DNA from: Flavobacteriaceae bacterium
GTDB taxonomy: Bacteria; Bacteroidota; Bacteroidia; Flavobacteriales; Flavobacteriaceae
Assembly (NCBI GenBank): GCA_947461795.1
Contig: CANHMG010000006.1
Span: 1-49,292 of the forward strand
DNA length: 49,292 nt
Reading direction: 5' to 3'
Shown here: positions 33,700-41,264 of the stretch, in pieces
Layout of the letters: every line of letters begins with the position of its first letter
Position numbering within the stretch: the stretch's first letter is position 1
Program-made: the position numbers and the translations under genes
The notes under the pieces: model-generated
What the model saw: the letters and a program-made list of their open reading frames with translations, nothing else
What the model was told of the DNA's origin: nothing
Database searches by the model: none

Positions 33700-35280
33700 T
33701 TACTCTGGGAAAGCTGCACTTTGATACGCTCCCATATCAGGCGGATTGGAGGTTCTCGGTAAGCCTAAAACATCCAAAGGAACTAAGTAAGTCAAACTTC
33801 CTTTTTGAAAAGCACCGCCTATAGGATCATCACTGATATTTAATTTATTCAAATTGGCATTGAAGAATTTAGGATCTTTATTTTTAATATTGCCGTCCAA
33901 TTCATTTCGAATAAAATCATAAATTGGTTTAGAAGCTAAGGATGTACCACCATCTCTAAACTTAATCAAACAATTTTTTATATCTTTTTCGAAAGGAATG
34001 GCTTCGTCACCAATTTTATCTAAAAACAATCCAATATTGTTGGAGCTATAGATAATGCAATTATAGAAATTCGCTTGATTTAATGACCCAGTAACATTGG
34101 TTCCATCAGCTTGTTCTTCATAATTACTCAACAAAACCGCCACTTGGTTTGAACTTGCCCAATTATTATTAAACGTACAATGTTTGAATTGATAACTTCC
34201 ACCCAAACTACACGCTAATGAAGCTTGTCCAGCCAAATTAATTACTAAATTTTCACAGTTATTCATCGTGGCTCCACGTGCTAAAATTCCATAATTGGCG
34301 GAATTATAAATTTGAGAATTTTGAATATTCAATGTGCAATTTTCAACCAATAGCCCTAAAGTGGCGTTTTTTAAAGTTAGATGATTGATACTATTGTTAA
34401 TACTTCCAGATCGTAACCAAATCGTACCCCATTGTCCAGGAATATCTTCATACAACGGTTCGAGTCGGTCGCCTTCAAAGGTGACTTCGTTTTGTTGCGG
34501 ATTCGTTGGATCAGGAGAAACAGCTCCATTGATGTGGATTGATCCGCCAGGTTGCACAACTATTCCAGATTCTGCATGAAAATAGACTTTTGCACCCGGA
34601 TCTATAGTTAAGGTTTTACCATCGGGAACTCCAGCATAACCATAAATAACGTACGGTTTGGTGTTGTTAAAATGGTATTCGTCACCGTTGGCAGGATCAT
34701 TTTCATCCAATTCAAACCCATTAATGCGAACTTCTTCACCATTGTCTGTGCCTAGAAGTAAACTTTCTTTGATTCCATTAGCATCTTTTTTTGGAAATAA
34801 AAAATAAGCATCTCGAATTAAAGTCACCAAATTTACTTTTTGAGGTCCATTGGAAGAATCAAAAACGATATCATCCGTATAAAGAAAATCGGTTGGATTG
34901 GCATCAGCAGTATTAGCCGTGGTTTCGATAAAAATATACAGACTGTCTTTGGCTAATAATTCTACATTTTTAAAAACACGACCATCAGGGAGATTGTCTA
35001 GGTCTGTTCCGTCCTCTCCAGTCATACCATCCACCATTAATCGGTATTTGGAGTCTGGATTTTGTAAATGTATGGAAGGTATTTTAATATCGTCATTACT
35101 TCTATTGTATACTTTTAAAGTATACGTACTGGATGAAATATGACTAAAAACAGTATCTAAATAGACAGTGTCTTTTGAAAAACCAAGATTTCCTGAACTT
35201 GGCACAGTATCAAAATCTTTACGACAAGAACTCAATGAAATCAGAATACCGACAAGAAAAAGACAAATTAGGTTACGCAT
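33700..35280 (-). CDS. beta-helix lipoprotein, function unknown
   Basis: A 526-residue lipoprotein (MRNLICLFLVGILISLSSC, Cys 19). Residues of about 230-480 show the short repeated strand pattern of a right-handed parallel beta-helix (HLTLKNATLGLLVENCTLNI, SQIYNSANYGILARGATMNN, NFYNCIIYSSNNIGLFLDK), as in pectate lyases and carbohydrate-binding surface proteins. The N-terminal 200 residues look beta-sandwich-like and the end has DVLGLPRTSNPPDMGAYQS, usual in choice-of-anchor or beta-helix proteins. I see no catalytic set. It is likely displayed on the outer surface; polysaccharide binding is a guess. Confidence 0.7.
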   Translation of the reverse strand: MRNLICLFLVGILISLSSCRKDFDTVPSSGNLGFSKDTVYLDTVFSHISSSTYTLKVYNRSNDDIKIPSIHLQNPDSKYRLMVDGMTGEDGTDLDNLPDGRVFKNVELLAKDSLYIFIETTANTADANPTDFLYTDDIVFDSSNGPQKVNLVTLIRDAYFLFPKKDANGIKESLLLGTDNGEEVRINGFELDENDPANGDEYHFNNTKPYVIYGYAGVPDGKTLTIDPGAKVYFHAESGIVVQPGGSIHINGAVSPDPTNPQQNEVTFEGDRLEPLYEDIPGQWGTIWLRSGSINNSINHLTLKNATLGLLVENCTLNIQNSQIYNSANYGILARGATMNNCENLVINLAGQASLACSLGGSYQFKHCTFNNNWASSNQVAVLLSNYEEQADGTNVTGSLNQANFYNCIIYSSNNIGLFLDKIGDEAIPFEKDIKNCLIKFRDGGTSLASKPIYDFIRNELDGNIKNKDPKFFNANLNKLNISDDPIGGAFQKGSLTYLVPLDVLGLPRTSNPPDMGAYQSAAFPE

Positions 35281-35402
35281 TGGAATGGATTTTTGGTAAA
35301 AATAGTTTTTAATTTGAAAATTTGAAAGTATTATTAATTTGAAAATTAAAGTAACAACGAATAAAAATTCAATTTAGTCTTTTTATCAATTCTTTAATAA
35401 CT

Positions 35403-35410
35403 TAATTTTG
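35403..35410 (+). promoter_or_regulatory. -7 element of the menaquinone genes
   Basis: TAATTTTG fits TAnnTTTG, 10 bp before the ATG at 35421, so the transcript leader would be only a few bases long. No TTG at -33 is apparent. Confidence 0.35.
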
Positions 35411-35420
35411 TATAAAAAAA

Positions 35421-35849
35421 ATGACTTTCGATAAAGAGAAGATGTTGACATTGTGTAATACCATTTCCAAAAACACATTAATGGAAACGCTAGAAATAGA
35501 GTATATTGATGCTGGTGAAGATTTTTTAGTTGCCCGAATGCCGGTAACTCCAAGAACACATCAACCGATGGGCTTGTTGCATGGAGGTGCGAGTGTGGCT
35601 TTGGCTGAAAGTGTGGGAAGTGCTGCATCCATGTTGTTAGTGAATAATGATTTGAGTGAAATTCGTGGGATTGAAATTTCAGCAAATCATCTTAGAGCGA
35701 AACGAACCGGAATGGTAACAGGAACTGCTCGAATTATGCATCAAGGGAAGAGTATTCATTTATGGGAAATTAAAATTACGGATGAAAACGGCAAATTGAT
35801 TTCCATTTGTAAATTGACCAATATGGTACTGCCTAAAAGAAAAATATAA
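35421..35849 (+). CDS. menI: hotdog-fold thioesterase, probable DHNA-CoA hydrolase
   Basis: A 142-residue hotdog thioesterase of the PaaI/MenI type. The signature HGGASVALAESVGS has H54 and the catalytic E63; LRAKRTGMVTGTARIMHQGKSIHLWEIKI completes the fold. In the menaquinone pathway MenI hydrolyses 1,4-dihydroxy-2-naphthoyl-CoA. The next gene, isochorismate synthase, overlaps by 1 bp (TAATG), which supports this role over phenylacetate metabolism. Substrate by sequence alone is uncertain. Confidence 0.78.
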   Translation: MTFDKEKMLTLCNTISKNTLMETLEIEYIDAGEDFLVARMPVTPRTHQPMGLLHGGASVALAESVGSAASMLLVNNDLSEIRGIEISANHLRAKRTGMVTGTARIMHQGKSIHLWEIKITDENGKLISICKLTNMVLPKRKI

Positions 35850-36931
35850 TGATGGAGATACATCAAAAATGGCAAGAACATTTTGATAATAGATTGCCAT
35901 TTGTTCTTTATAGAAAGCCAAATAGTTCTACTTTGATTAGCATTTTTCAACAAAATGACACATTGTATTTTGTTGAAAATTTCCAAGAAAAGGGATTTGT
36001 TTTTGCGCCATTTGATGGAGAAAAAAATGTACTAATTCCAGCAAATCAATCGCAAATAGTTGTAACCTCTTTAGGTCAGGCAACTTCTAATAAAGTGGTA
36101 TTACAAAAGGATGAAAAGGAAGATGAAACTGCAAAAAGCAGGCATATAAATTTAGTTCAAAAAGCGATTGATGCTATTGAAAAAGGCGAATTTAATAAAG
36201 TAGTTCTTTCGAGAAAAGAAACGGTATTGCTCACACAATTCGATTTGTTTAAGGTGTTTCAAAAATTACTAGAATTCTATCCAACTGCCTTTGCGTATTG
36301 TTTTTATCATCCCCAAATAGGGTTGTGGTTGGGAGCATTTTCAGAGCTATTGTTATATGTAAAAGAACAAAAATTTCAGACTATGGCTGTTGCTGGAACA
36401 CAATTGCATGAAGAAAACTCTACAGTAATTTGGAAAGAAAAAGAATTGGAAGAGCAGCGATTAGTTACAGATTTTATTGTTTCTAATTTAGAAAATTTGA
36501 CTGTAGATTTAACGATTTCAAAGCCATATACTTTAAGAGCTGGAAATGTAGTACATATCAAAACGGATATTGAAGGTGTTTTTAAAACATCAATGCATTT
36601 GAAAGAAGTGTTGTCTGTATTGCATCCTACACCTGCAGTTTGTGGTTTTCCAAAAAAGGTAGCTAAAGATTTTATATTAAAAAATGAAGGATATAATAGA
36701 TACTATTACTCGGGATTTTTAGGGGAATTGAATTCTAATTTTGAAAGCAAAGACGTTGAAACTAATTTGTATGTAAACTTAAGATGTGTGCAAATTGAAA
36801 TAAACTCCGAATCAAACACTAACTTGGCGCACCTATACGTGGGAGGAGGCATTACTAAAGACAGTAATGCAGAAAAAGAATGGTTAGAAACGGTAAACAA
36901 AGCGAAAACTATTAAAAATATTTTGAATTAA
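35849..36931 (+). CDS. menF: isochorismate synthase (chorismate-binding)
   Basis: A 360-residue chorismate-binding enzyme, isochorismate synthase type, at the first step of menaquinone synthesis. Motifs in the second half: FNKVVLSRKE, MAVAGTQLHE, WKEKELEEQRLVTDFIVSNL, LHPTPAVCGFPKKVA, GYNRYYYSGFLGEL and LYVNLRCVQI, which form the chorismate and Mg site. It has a short N-terminal part, usual in this phylum. Overlapping stop and start codons couple it to the thioesterase gene, and bshB1 follows 8 bp later. An entC-type siderophore role is less likely as no siderophore genes are near. Confidence 0.88.
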   Translation: MMEIHQKWQEHFDNRLPFVLYRKPNSSTLISIFQQNDTLYFVENFQEKGFVFAPFDGEKNVLIPANQSQIVVTSLGQATSNKVVLQKDEKEDETAKSRHINLVQKAIDAIEKGEFNKVVLSRKETVLLTQFDLFKVFQKLLEFYPTAFAYCFYHPQIGLWLGAFSELLLYVKEQKFQTMAVAGTQLHEENSTVIWKEKELEEQRLVTDFIVSNLENLTVDLTISKPYTLRAGNVVHIKTDIEGVFKTSMHLKEVLSVLHPTPAVCGFPKKVAKDFILKNEGYNRYYYSGFLGELNSNFESKDVETNLYVNLRCVQIEINSESNTNLAHLYVGGGITKDSNAEKEWLETVNKAKTIKNILN

Positions 36932-36939
36932 TTATCATT

Positions 36940-37656
36940 ATGAAATTAGATATACTAGCATTTGGCGCACATCCGGACGACGTTGAATTGGGTTGTGGTG
37001 GAACAATAGCGAAAGAAGTTGCCATGGGTAAGAAAGTCGGCATTATCGATTTGACTCGAGGCGAATTAGGGACACGTGGCACTATTGCCACTAGAGATCA
37101 AGAGTCGGAGAAAGCTGCAGCTATTTTAGGAGTTTCCATTAGAGAAAACTTAAATATGCGTGATGGGTTTTTTATGAATGACGAAGAACATCAATTGGCT
37201 GTGATTCGAATGTTGCGTAAATACCAACCTGAAATTGTAATTTGTAATGCCATAGATGACCGACATATAGATCATGGAAAAGGCAGTAAATTAGTATCTG
37301 ATGCTTGTTTTTTATCGGGTTTGATAAAAATCGAAACGGAGTATGAGGGTATAAAACAAAATGCTTGGAGACCGAAATCAGTGTATCATTACATCCAATG
37401 GAAAAATATACAACCTGATTTTGTTGTAGATATTTCAGGGTTTAATGAAAAACGCATACAAGCAATCTTGGCGTATTCATCACAATTTTATGACCCAAAT
37501 AGTAAAGAACCAGAAACACCAATAGCTACTAAAAATTTTTTAGAAAGCTTGAATTATCGTCCACAAGATTTCGGAAGATTGATCGGAAAAGAATATGGGG
37601 AAGGATTCACGGTAGAAAGGTATTTGGGAGTCAATAGCTTAGGAGATTTGATATAA
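36940..37656 (+). CDS. bshB1: bacillithiol biosynthesis deacetylase BshB1
   Basis: A 238-residue zinc deacetylase of the LmbE-like family. The zinc motif AHPDDVE is at residues 10-16 and DDRHIDHGKGS in the centre gives the third His. The length, LTRGELGTRGT and the C-terminal FGRLIGKEYGEGFTVER are those of BshB1, which removes acetyl from GlcNAc-malate on the way to bacillithiol, the main thiol of many Firmicutes and Bacteroidota. BshA and BshC are not in the window. It follows menF by 8 bp and is probably in the same transcript. Confidence 0.9.
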   Translation: MKLDILAFGAHPDDVELGCGGTIAKEVAMGKKVGIIDLTRGELGTRGTIATRDQESEKAAAILGVSIRENLNMRDGFFMNDEEHQLAVIRMLRKYQPEIVICNAIDDRHIDHGKGSKLVSDACFLSGLIKIETEYEGIKQNAWRPKSVYHYIQWKNIQPDFVVDISGFNEKRIQAILAYSSQFYDPNSKEPETPIATKNFLESLNYRPQDFGRLIGKEYGEGFTVERYLGVNSLGDLI

Positions 37657-37672
37657 TTTTTTAAAATATTTC

Positions 37673-37704
37673 TTTGTATACTAAAAACTTTTGCAATACA
37701 TTTG
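37673..37704 (+). promoter_or_regulatory. promoter of tRNA-His
   Basis: TTTG (37673-37676), 20-bp spacer, TACATTTG (37697-37704), 13 bp before the tRNA 5' end. One of the best promoter matches of the window. Confidence 0.7.
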
Positions 37705-37717
37705 CACTCGTTTAAAT

Positions 37718-37792
37718 GGTGATTGTAGCTCAGCTGGTTAGAGTATTGGTTTGTGGTGCCGAGGGTCGCCGGTTCGAACCCGGTCAGTCACC
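37718..37792 (+). tRNA. tRNA-His (anticodon GTG)
   Basis: The cloverleaf folds by eye: acceptor GTGATTG with CAGTCAC (one G-T pair), D arm GCTC/GAGT, anticodon stem TTGGT/GCCGA with loop TTGTGGT (anticodon GTG at 34-36) and T arm with GGTTCGAACCC. The extra G at the 5' end (37718) opposite C73 (37792) is the tRNA-His identity element. The 3' CCA is not fully encoded and must be added. It has its own promoter and its own terminator and lies between bshB1 and an M28 peptidase gene. Confidence 0.96.
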
Positions 37793-37800
37793 CAAAAACA

Positions 37801-37830
37801 AAAGCTTCGAGTTTCCTCGAAGCTTTTTTT
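37801..37830. terminator. terminator behind tRNA-His
   Basis: Eleven-bp perfect stem AAAGCTTCGAG (37801-37811) / CTCGAAGCTTT (37816-37826) with a 4-nt loop and a T run. The A run before it lets it also serve the convergent M28 peptidase gene. Confidence 0.9.
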
Positions 37831-37844
37831 GTTAGAAGTATTTT

Positions 37845-38861
37845 TTATTTTCCATCTTTATCAACCACCAAACGTTTTTCTCTATTGGCAATTTCCCATG
37901 CTATGGCAAAAGCATATTTGGTTCTTTTGGTCAAAGCATCAAATTCAATTTTATCTACATCATCACCTGGTTTGTGATAATCAGGATGTGTTCCTGTAAA
38001 AAGAAAAACCGAAGGAATTCCATTCTTAGCAAAGTTGTAATGATCGGAGCGGTAATAAAAGCGATTGGGGTCAGCACGATCATTGTATTTATAATCTAAA
38101 GAAAGATTTCCGTATTTTTTATTGGTTTCTTCACATACATTGAACAAGTCCGTAGACAAATAATCGGAACCAATCAAGTAGATGTAATCACTACTATTTG
38201 GATGAAACTCATCATGACGGCCAATCATATCAATATTGACATCAGCAACAGTATTTGCTATAGGAAACAAAGGATTTTCAGAATAAAATCGTGAACCATG
38301 AAGTCCGTGCTCTTCTCCAGTTACATGTAGAATAAGAATAGATCGCTTTGGTCCATGGCTTTCATTTTTGGCTTTTTGAAACGCTTTAGCAATTTCAATT
38401 AAGGCTACAGTTCCCGAACCATCATCATCGGCACCATTATAAACTTCGTCTTTTTTGATACCAACGTGATCGTAATGGGCAGAAACAACAACGATTTCAT
38501 TCGGTTTTTCAGAACCTTCTATAAATGCCCAAATATTTTCAGAGTCGGGAAGGTTTTCATTGTATTTTGCATTTAGAAAGGCAGCAGGAATCGGTTGATA
38601 AAAACTGCTAGCGCCTTTTGGGAATGTCAACCCATTATTTTGATGTTGTTGAATCAAATAGCGACCTGCTTTTTTTTGTCCTTCCGAACCCGTTTCTCGA
38701 CCTTCCATCTCATCTGACGCAATAACTGTCAAATTGGATTTAAGGCTTTCAGAAGTGATTGTATTGATATAATCAGCGACACTTTTTGGAGCTATTTCTT
38801 TTTTACTAGCACAACTGCTTATTAACAGTAAAAGAAGTAAGGGCAATAGACTTTTTTTCAT
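37845..38861 (-). CDS. M28-family metallopeptidase lipoprotein
   Basis: A 338-residue exported lipoprotein (MKKSLLPLLLLLLISSC, Cys 17) of the M28 aminopeptidase family with two zinc ions. The ligands are seen in SAHYDHVG (His, Asp), NGADDDGSG (bridging Asp), TGEEHGLHGS (catalytic Glu and zinc Glu), NIDMIGRHD (Asp) and HPDYHKPGDD (last His). These enzymes remove N-terminal residues from peptides, consistent with nutrient use in the periplasm or at the outer surface. It starts 6 bp behind the DUF3667 gene on the same strand, so the two probably share a transcript. Confidence 0.9.
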   Translation of the reverse strand: MKKSLLPLLLLLLISSCASKKEIAPKSVADYINTITSESLKSNLTVIASDEMEGRETGSEGQKKAGRYLIQQHQNNGLTFPKGASSFYQPIPAAFLNAKYNENLPDSENIWAFIEGSEKPNEIVVVSAHYDHVGIKKDEVYNGADDDGSGTVALIEIAKAFQKAKNESHGPKRSILILHVTGEEHGLHGSRFYSENPLFPIANTVADVNIDMIGRHDEFHPNSSDYIYLIGSDYLSTDLFNVCEETNKKYGNLSLDYKYNDRADPNRFYYRSDHYNFAKNGIPSVFLFTGTHPDYHKPGDDVDKIEFDALTKRTKYAFAIAWEIANREKRLVVDKDGK

Positions 38862-38867
38862 AATTTT

Positions 38868-39941
38868 TTAATGGATGTTAATAAAGGTATAGAGAGCAAA
38901 TAGTAATAGAATAAAAACAATTAAGAACATATTGATGACAAATAAGCTGATACTTTTTAGAAACGAAATCATTCTAGTTTCACCATAAAATCGATGATGA
39001 GCAGGAAAGAAATAATACACCATCCAAAGTAATGCTATAGCATCGAAAACTCCTTTAACAGTATCAGCGGTTGAAGAAGTTCCAAATAGGGATAATATTT
39101 TACTAAAGAGGAATACAATTAAAATAATCAGCAGTAAAAACGAAAAATAATGCAGTGTGAAAATACCATGATCAAAATAATACCATCGTTTTTTTCCATG
39201 AAAAATCCATAAGAAAAAGGCAAAAAGCGGCATATAGATGAATAGTGTTTTCGAAAAATTATGTACAAATGATTCTTTGAATTTTTCTAATAATTCTTCG
39301 TTTGTATTCTTTTTTTTGACTTCTATAGTTTTCTTGACAACCCAATATTCTAGACCATTTAAGTGCTCATCCACAGGGCCATATTTTTGCATTGAATCGA
39401 GTTCTTCAGTCGAATTATAGCCAAAATTAAAAAGTGAATCGTATTTTTTCTTTTTCTCGAGTTTGTTTTTAGGAATATTACCCTGAATAGAATCCGCAAT
39501 TTGAGCTTTTAATTTTTTTGATTCAATCAATTCATCAATAGAAACATTCTCTGATTTAGGTATTATTTTGTTAGTTCCGGACTTAGTTGTTATGGTTTTT
39601 TTTGCATTAATTAAATTGTAATCAGTATTCGGTAGTACTGTAATTAAAAAAAAAGTAATAAAACTGATAAAAATATACAATCGTACTGGAGCCAAATACG
39701 ACAATCGTTTGCCTGAAAGGTATTCTTTCGTTAGAGATCCTGGATTGAATAATAAGTTTTTTATTGTACGCCAAAATGCATTTTCATAATGCGTAAGGTC
39801 TTCAAAAAAGTGAATGAATAAATGATGAAATGTTTTACGGCTTTCAATGTTTTCCTGACCACAATTAGAGCAGAAACGATCAGGAACTACATGTCTGCAA
39901 TTCAAACAAGTCTTATCTTTTCTAATTTCGCTTTTGCTCAT
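38868..39941 (-). CDS. DUF3667 membrane protein with zinc ribbon
   Basis: A 357-residue protein. A short N-terminal zinc-ribbon-like segment has C12xxC15 and C24xxC27, followed by FHHLFIHFFEDLTHYENAFWRTIKNLLFNPGSLTKEYLSGKR, the hallmark of DUF3667. After this come about five hydrophobic segments (residues of about 88-105, 225-242, 258-285, 293-312, 330-352), with a Lys-rich soluble stretch of about 110 residues between the first and second. Function is unknown. It is in a probable operon with the M28 peptidase and divergent from the DUF1801 gene. Confidence 0.82.
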   Translation of the reverse strand: MSKSEIRKDKTCLNCRHVVPDRFCSNCGQENIESRKTFHHLFIHFFEDLTHYENAFWRTIKNLLFNPGSLTKEYLSGKRLSYLAPVRLYIFISFITFFLITVLPNTDYNLINAKKTITTKSGTNKIIPKSENVSIDELIESKKLKAQIADSIQGNIPKNKLEKKKKYDSLFNFGYNSTEELDSMQKYGPVDEHLNGLEYWVVKKTIEVKKKNTNEELLEKFKESFVHNFSKTLFIYMPLFAFFLWIFHGKKRWYYFDHGIFTLHYFSFLLLIILIVFLFSKILSLFGTSSTADTVKGVFDAIALLWMVYYFFPAHHRFYGETRMISFLKSISLFVINMFLIVFILLLFALYTFINIH

Positions 39942-40007
39942 AAACTATTATTTCAGCTATAAAAGTATTGATTTTTTATTACTTTTATAAATCATAAAAA
40001 ATAAACT

Positions 40008-40466
40008 ATGCAATCAACAGCAAGTACACCGCAAGAATATCTCAATTCATTACCTGAAGACAGGAAATTAGCCATGCAAAAACTTCGGAATGTTATTTTA
40101 AATAATCTACCAAAAGGATTTCATGAAGAAATGAGTTATGGTATGTTAGGATATGTTGTGCCGCATGCACTTTATCCTAAAGGCTATCATTGCAATCCTA
40201 AATTGCCATTGCCTTTTATGAATTTGGCTTCCCAAAAGAACTTTATTGCTTTGTATTCAATGGGAATGTATGCAAATCCAACATTGTTAAATTGGTTTAC
40301 GTCAGAATATTCTAAACAGGTGAAAACGAAATTAGATATGGGGAAAAGTTGCATTCGTTTTAAGAATATGAATGATATACCTTATGCTTTAATAGGCGAA
40401 TTAGCTTCAAAAGTTACTGTTGATTTATGGATTGAATGGTATGAAAGTAATTTTATTAAAGCTTAA
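40008..40466 (+). CDS. DUF1801 family protein
   Basis: A 152-residue soluble protein of the DUF1801 (YdhG-like) family: TPQEYLNSLPEDRKLAMQKLRNVI at the start, PKGFHEEMSYGMLGYVVPHALYPKGYH in the middle, KNFIALYSMGMY and CIRFKNMNDIPYALIGELA near the end. The fold is related to MmcQ/YjbR-type domains. No enzyme activity is established. Its stop codon shares bases with the stop of the convergent DUF892 gene, so transcripts from the two must overlap. Confidence 0.8.
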   Translation: MQSTASTPQEYLNSLPEDRKLAMQKLRNVILNNLPKGFHEEMSYGMLGYVVPHALYPKGYHCNPKLPLPFMNLASQKNFIALYSMGMYANPTLLNWFTSEYSKQVKTKLDMGKSCIRFKNMNDIPYALIGELASKVTVDLWIEWYESNFIKA

Positions 40467-41041
40467 TACGGTTTGGTATCTTCAGAATTAAATTGAATTG
40501 TACTTGCAATTTTTGCCAATCGCATTTGGGCAATTTTTTCTTCATTGAGAGATTTCTCCAATAATTCAAGCAATGCATTTTCTTTTAAATTTTCAGCATA
40601 TACAGTCAGAATACTATAAGATGCTATTTCATAATGTTCAATTTTATGAAGAGAAAGTATCATTCCAGCATCTCGAATCATCCCAAATTTGGTAGCATCT
40701 ATTATTGCATCTAATTCGGCAATCATAAATTCGACTGCTTCACATCTTTCAAAAGTTGCTTTTTCATGTAAAGATTCAAAGGCAACTTCAATTCGGGAAA
40801 TCTGATTTTTTGTATCTTCTTGATGAATTGTAATAGCTTCTATTAATTCATAATTGCAAGCATTTTTAATTAATTTCGGGAACGTTTTGGAAACAATTTT
40901 TTCTACGTAATACATCGATTTTAATTCTTTCAACATTAAATCCCTTAAGCCAGTTTCTCCATTAAATTTTGGTTTGATGAATTTAATTTCATTTTCGAAA
41001 GTTTTAGGCTCGTTTTCTATAGGTTTTCTTGCATTTTCCAT
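40463..41041 (-). CDS. ferritin-like DUF892 (YciF/YciE-type) protein
   Basis: A 192-residue helical protein; after a charged 25-residue N-terminus the segment LRDLMLKELKSMYYVEKIVSKTFPKLIKNA starts a four-helix bundle. Glu/His positions fit the di-metal site of the family (E in LKELK, HQEDTKNQ, MIAELD, HKIEHYEIASY, LNEEKIAQ). E. coli relatives are made under osmotic or general stress. It is single, divergent from the glycan cluster, and a 20-bp palindrome lies 23 bp upstream of its start codon. Iron or oxidant-related role is inferred from the fold. Confidence 0.8.
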   Translation of the reverse strand: MENARKPIENEPKTFENEIKFIKPKFNGETGLRDLMLKELKSMYYVEKIVSKTFPKLIKNACNYELIEAITIHQEDTKNQISRIEVAFESLHEKATFERCEAVEFMIAELDAIIDATKFGMIRDAGMILSLHKIEHYEIASYSILTVYAENLKENALLELLEKSLNEEKIAQMRLAKIASTIQFNSEDTKPY

Positions 41042-41063
41042 TTCATTTCAATTTAGTTATGTA

Positions 41064-41083
41064 TTCAAAAAATATTTTTTGAA
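41064..41083. repeat. 20-bp perfect palindrome upstream of the DUF892 gene
   Basis: TTCAAAAAATATTTTTTGAA is self-complementary over all 20 bases and lies 23 bp from the DUF892 start codon. Position and symmetry suit a dimeric operator, but an AT-rich sequence makes chance more likely than usual. The rest of the gap 41042-41264 holds only the hairpin at 41182-41208. Confidence 0.5.
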
Positions 41084-41181
41084 AGTAGATTTGGTTTGGG
41101 GTAAAATCCATTAAAACAGCGTTTTAACAAATTAAAAACTAAGGTAACTATAATAGAAATTAAATAAAAATATACCCGACG

Positions 41182-41208
41182 TACGACATTAAACTTTAAC
41201 ATGTCGTA
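41182..41208. terminator. inverted repeat behind the glycan cluster, possible terminator
   Basis: Stem TACGACAT (41182-41189) / ATGTCGTA (41201-41208); with a 2-nt bulge the pairing can extend into TTAAA/TTTAA in the loop. It is 57 bp after the stop of the glycosyltransferase gene. The T-rich tail on the minus strand begins some bases later, so termination is uncertain. Confidence 0.4.
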
Positions 41209-41264
41209 TGAAAATCATCAAAAAATGGAATGTTTTAATTAAAATTATTGAATGAAAAAAGGAA

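Noticed and set aside
37718..37830. tRNA-His as an integration site for a mobile element
   Set aside because: No integrase, no repeated tRNA 3' end and normal core genes on both sides.
37751..37999. Plus-strand open frames of 74-82 codons
   Set aside because: They run through the tRNA and its terminator and are antisense to the M28 peptidase.
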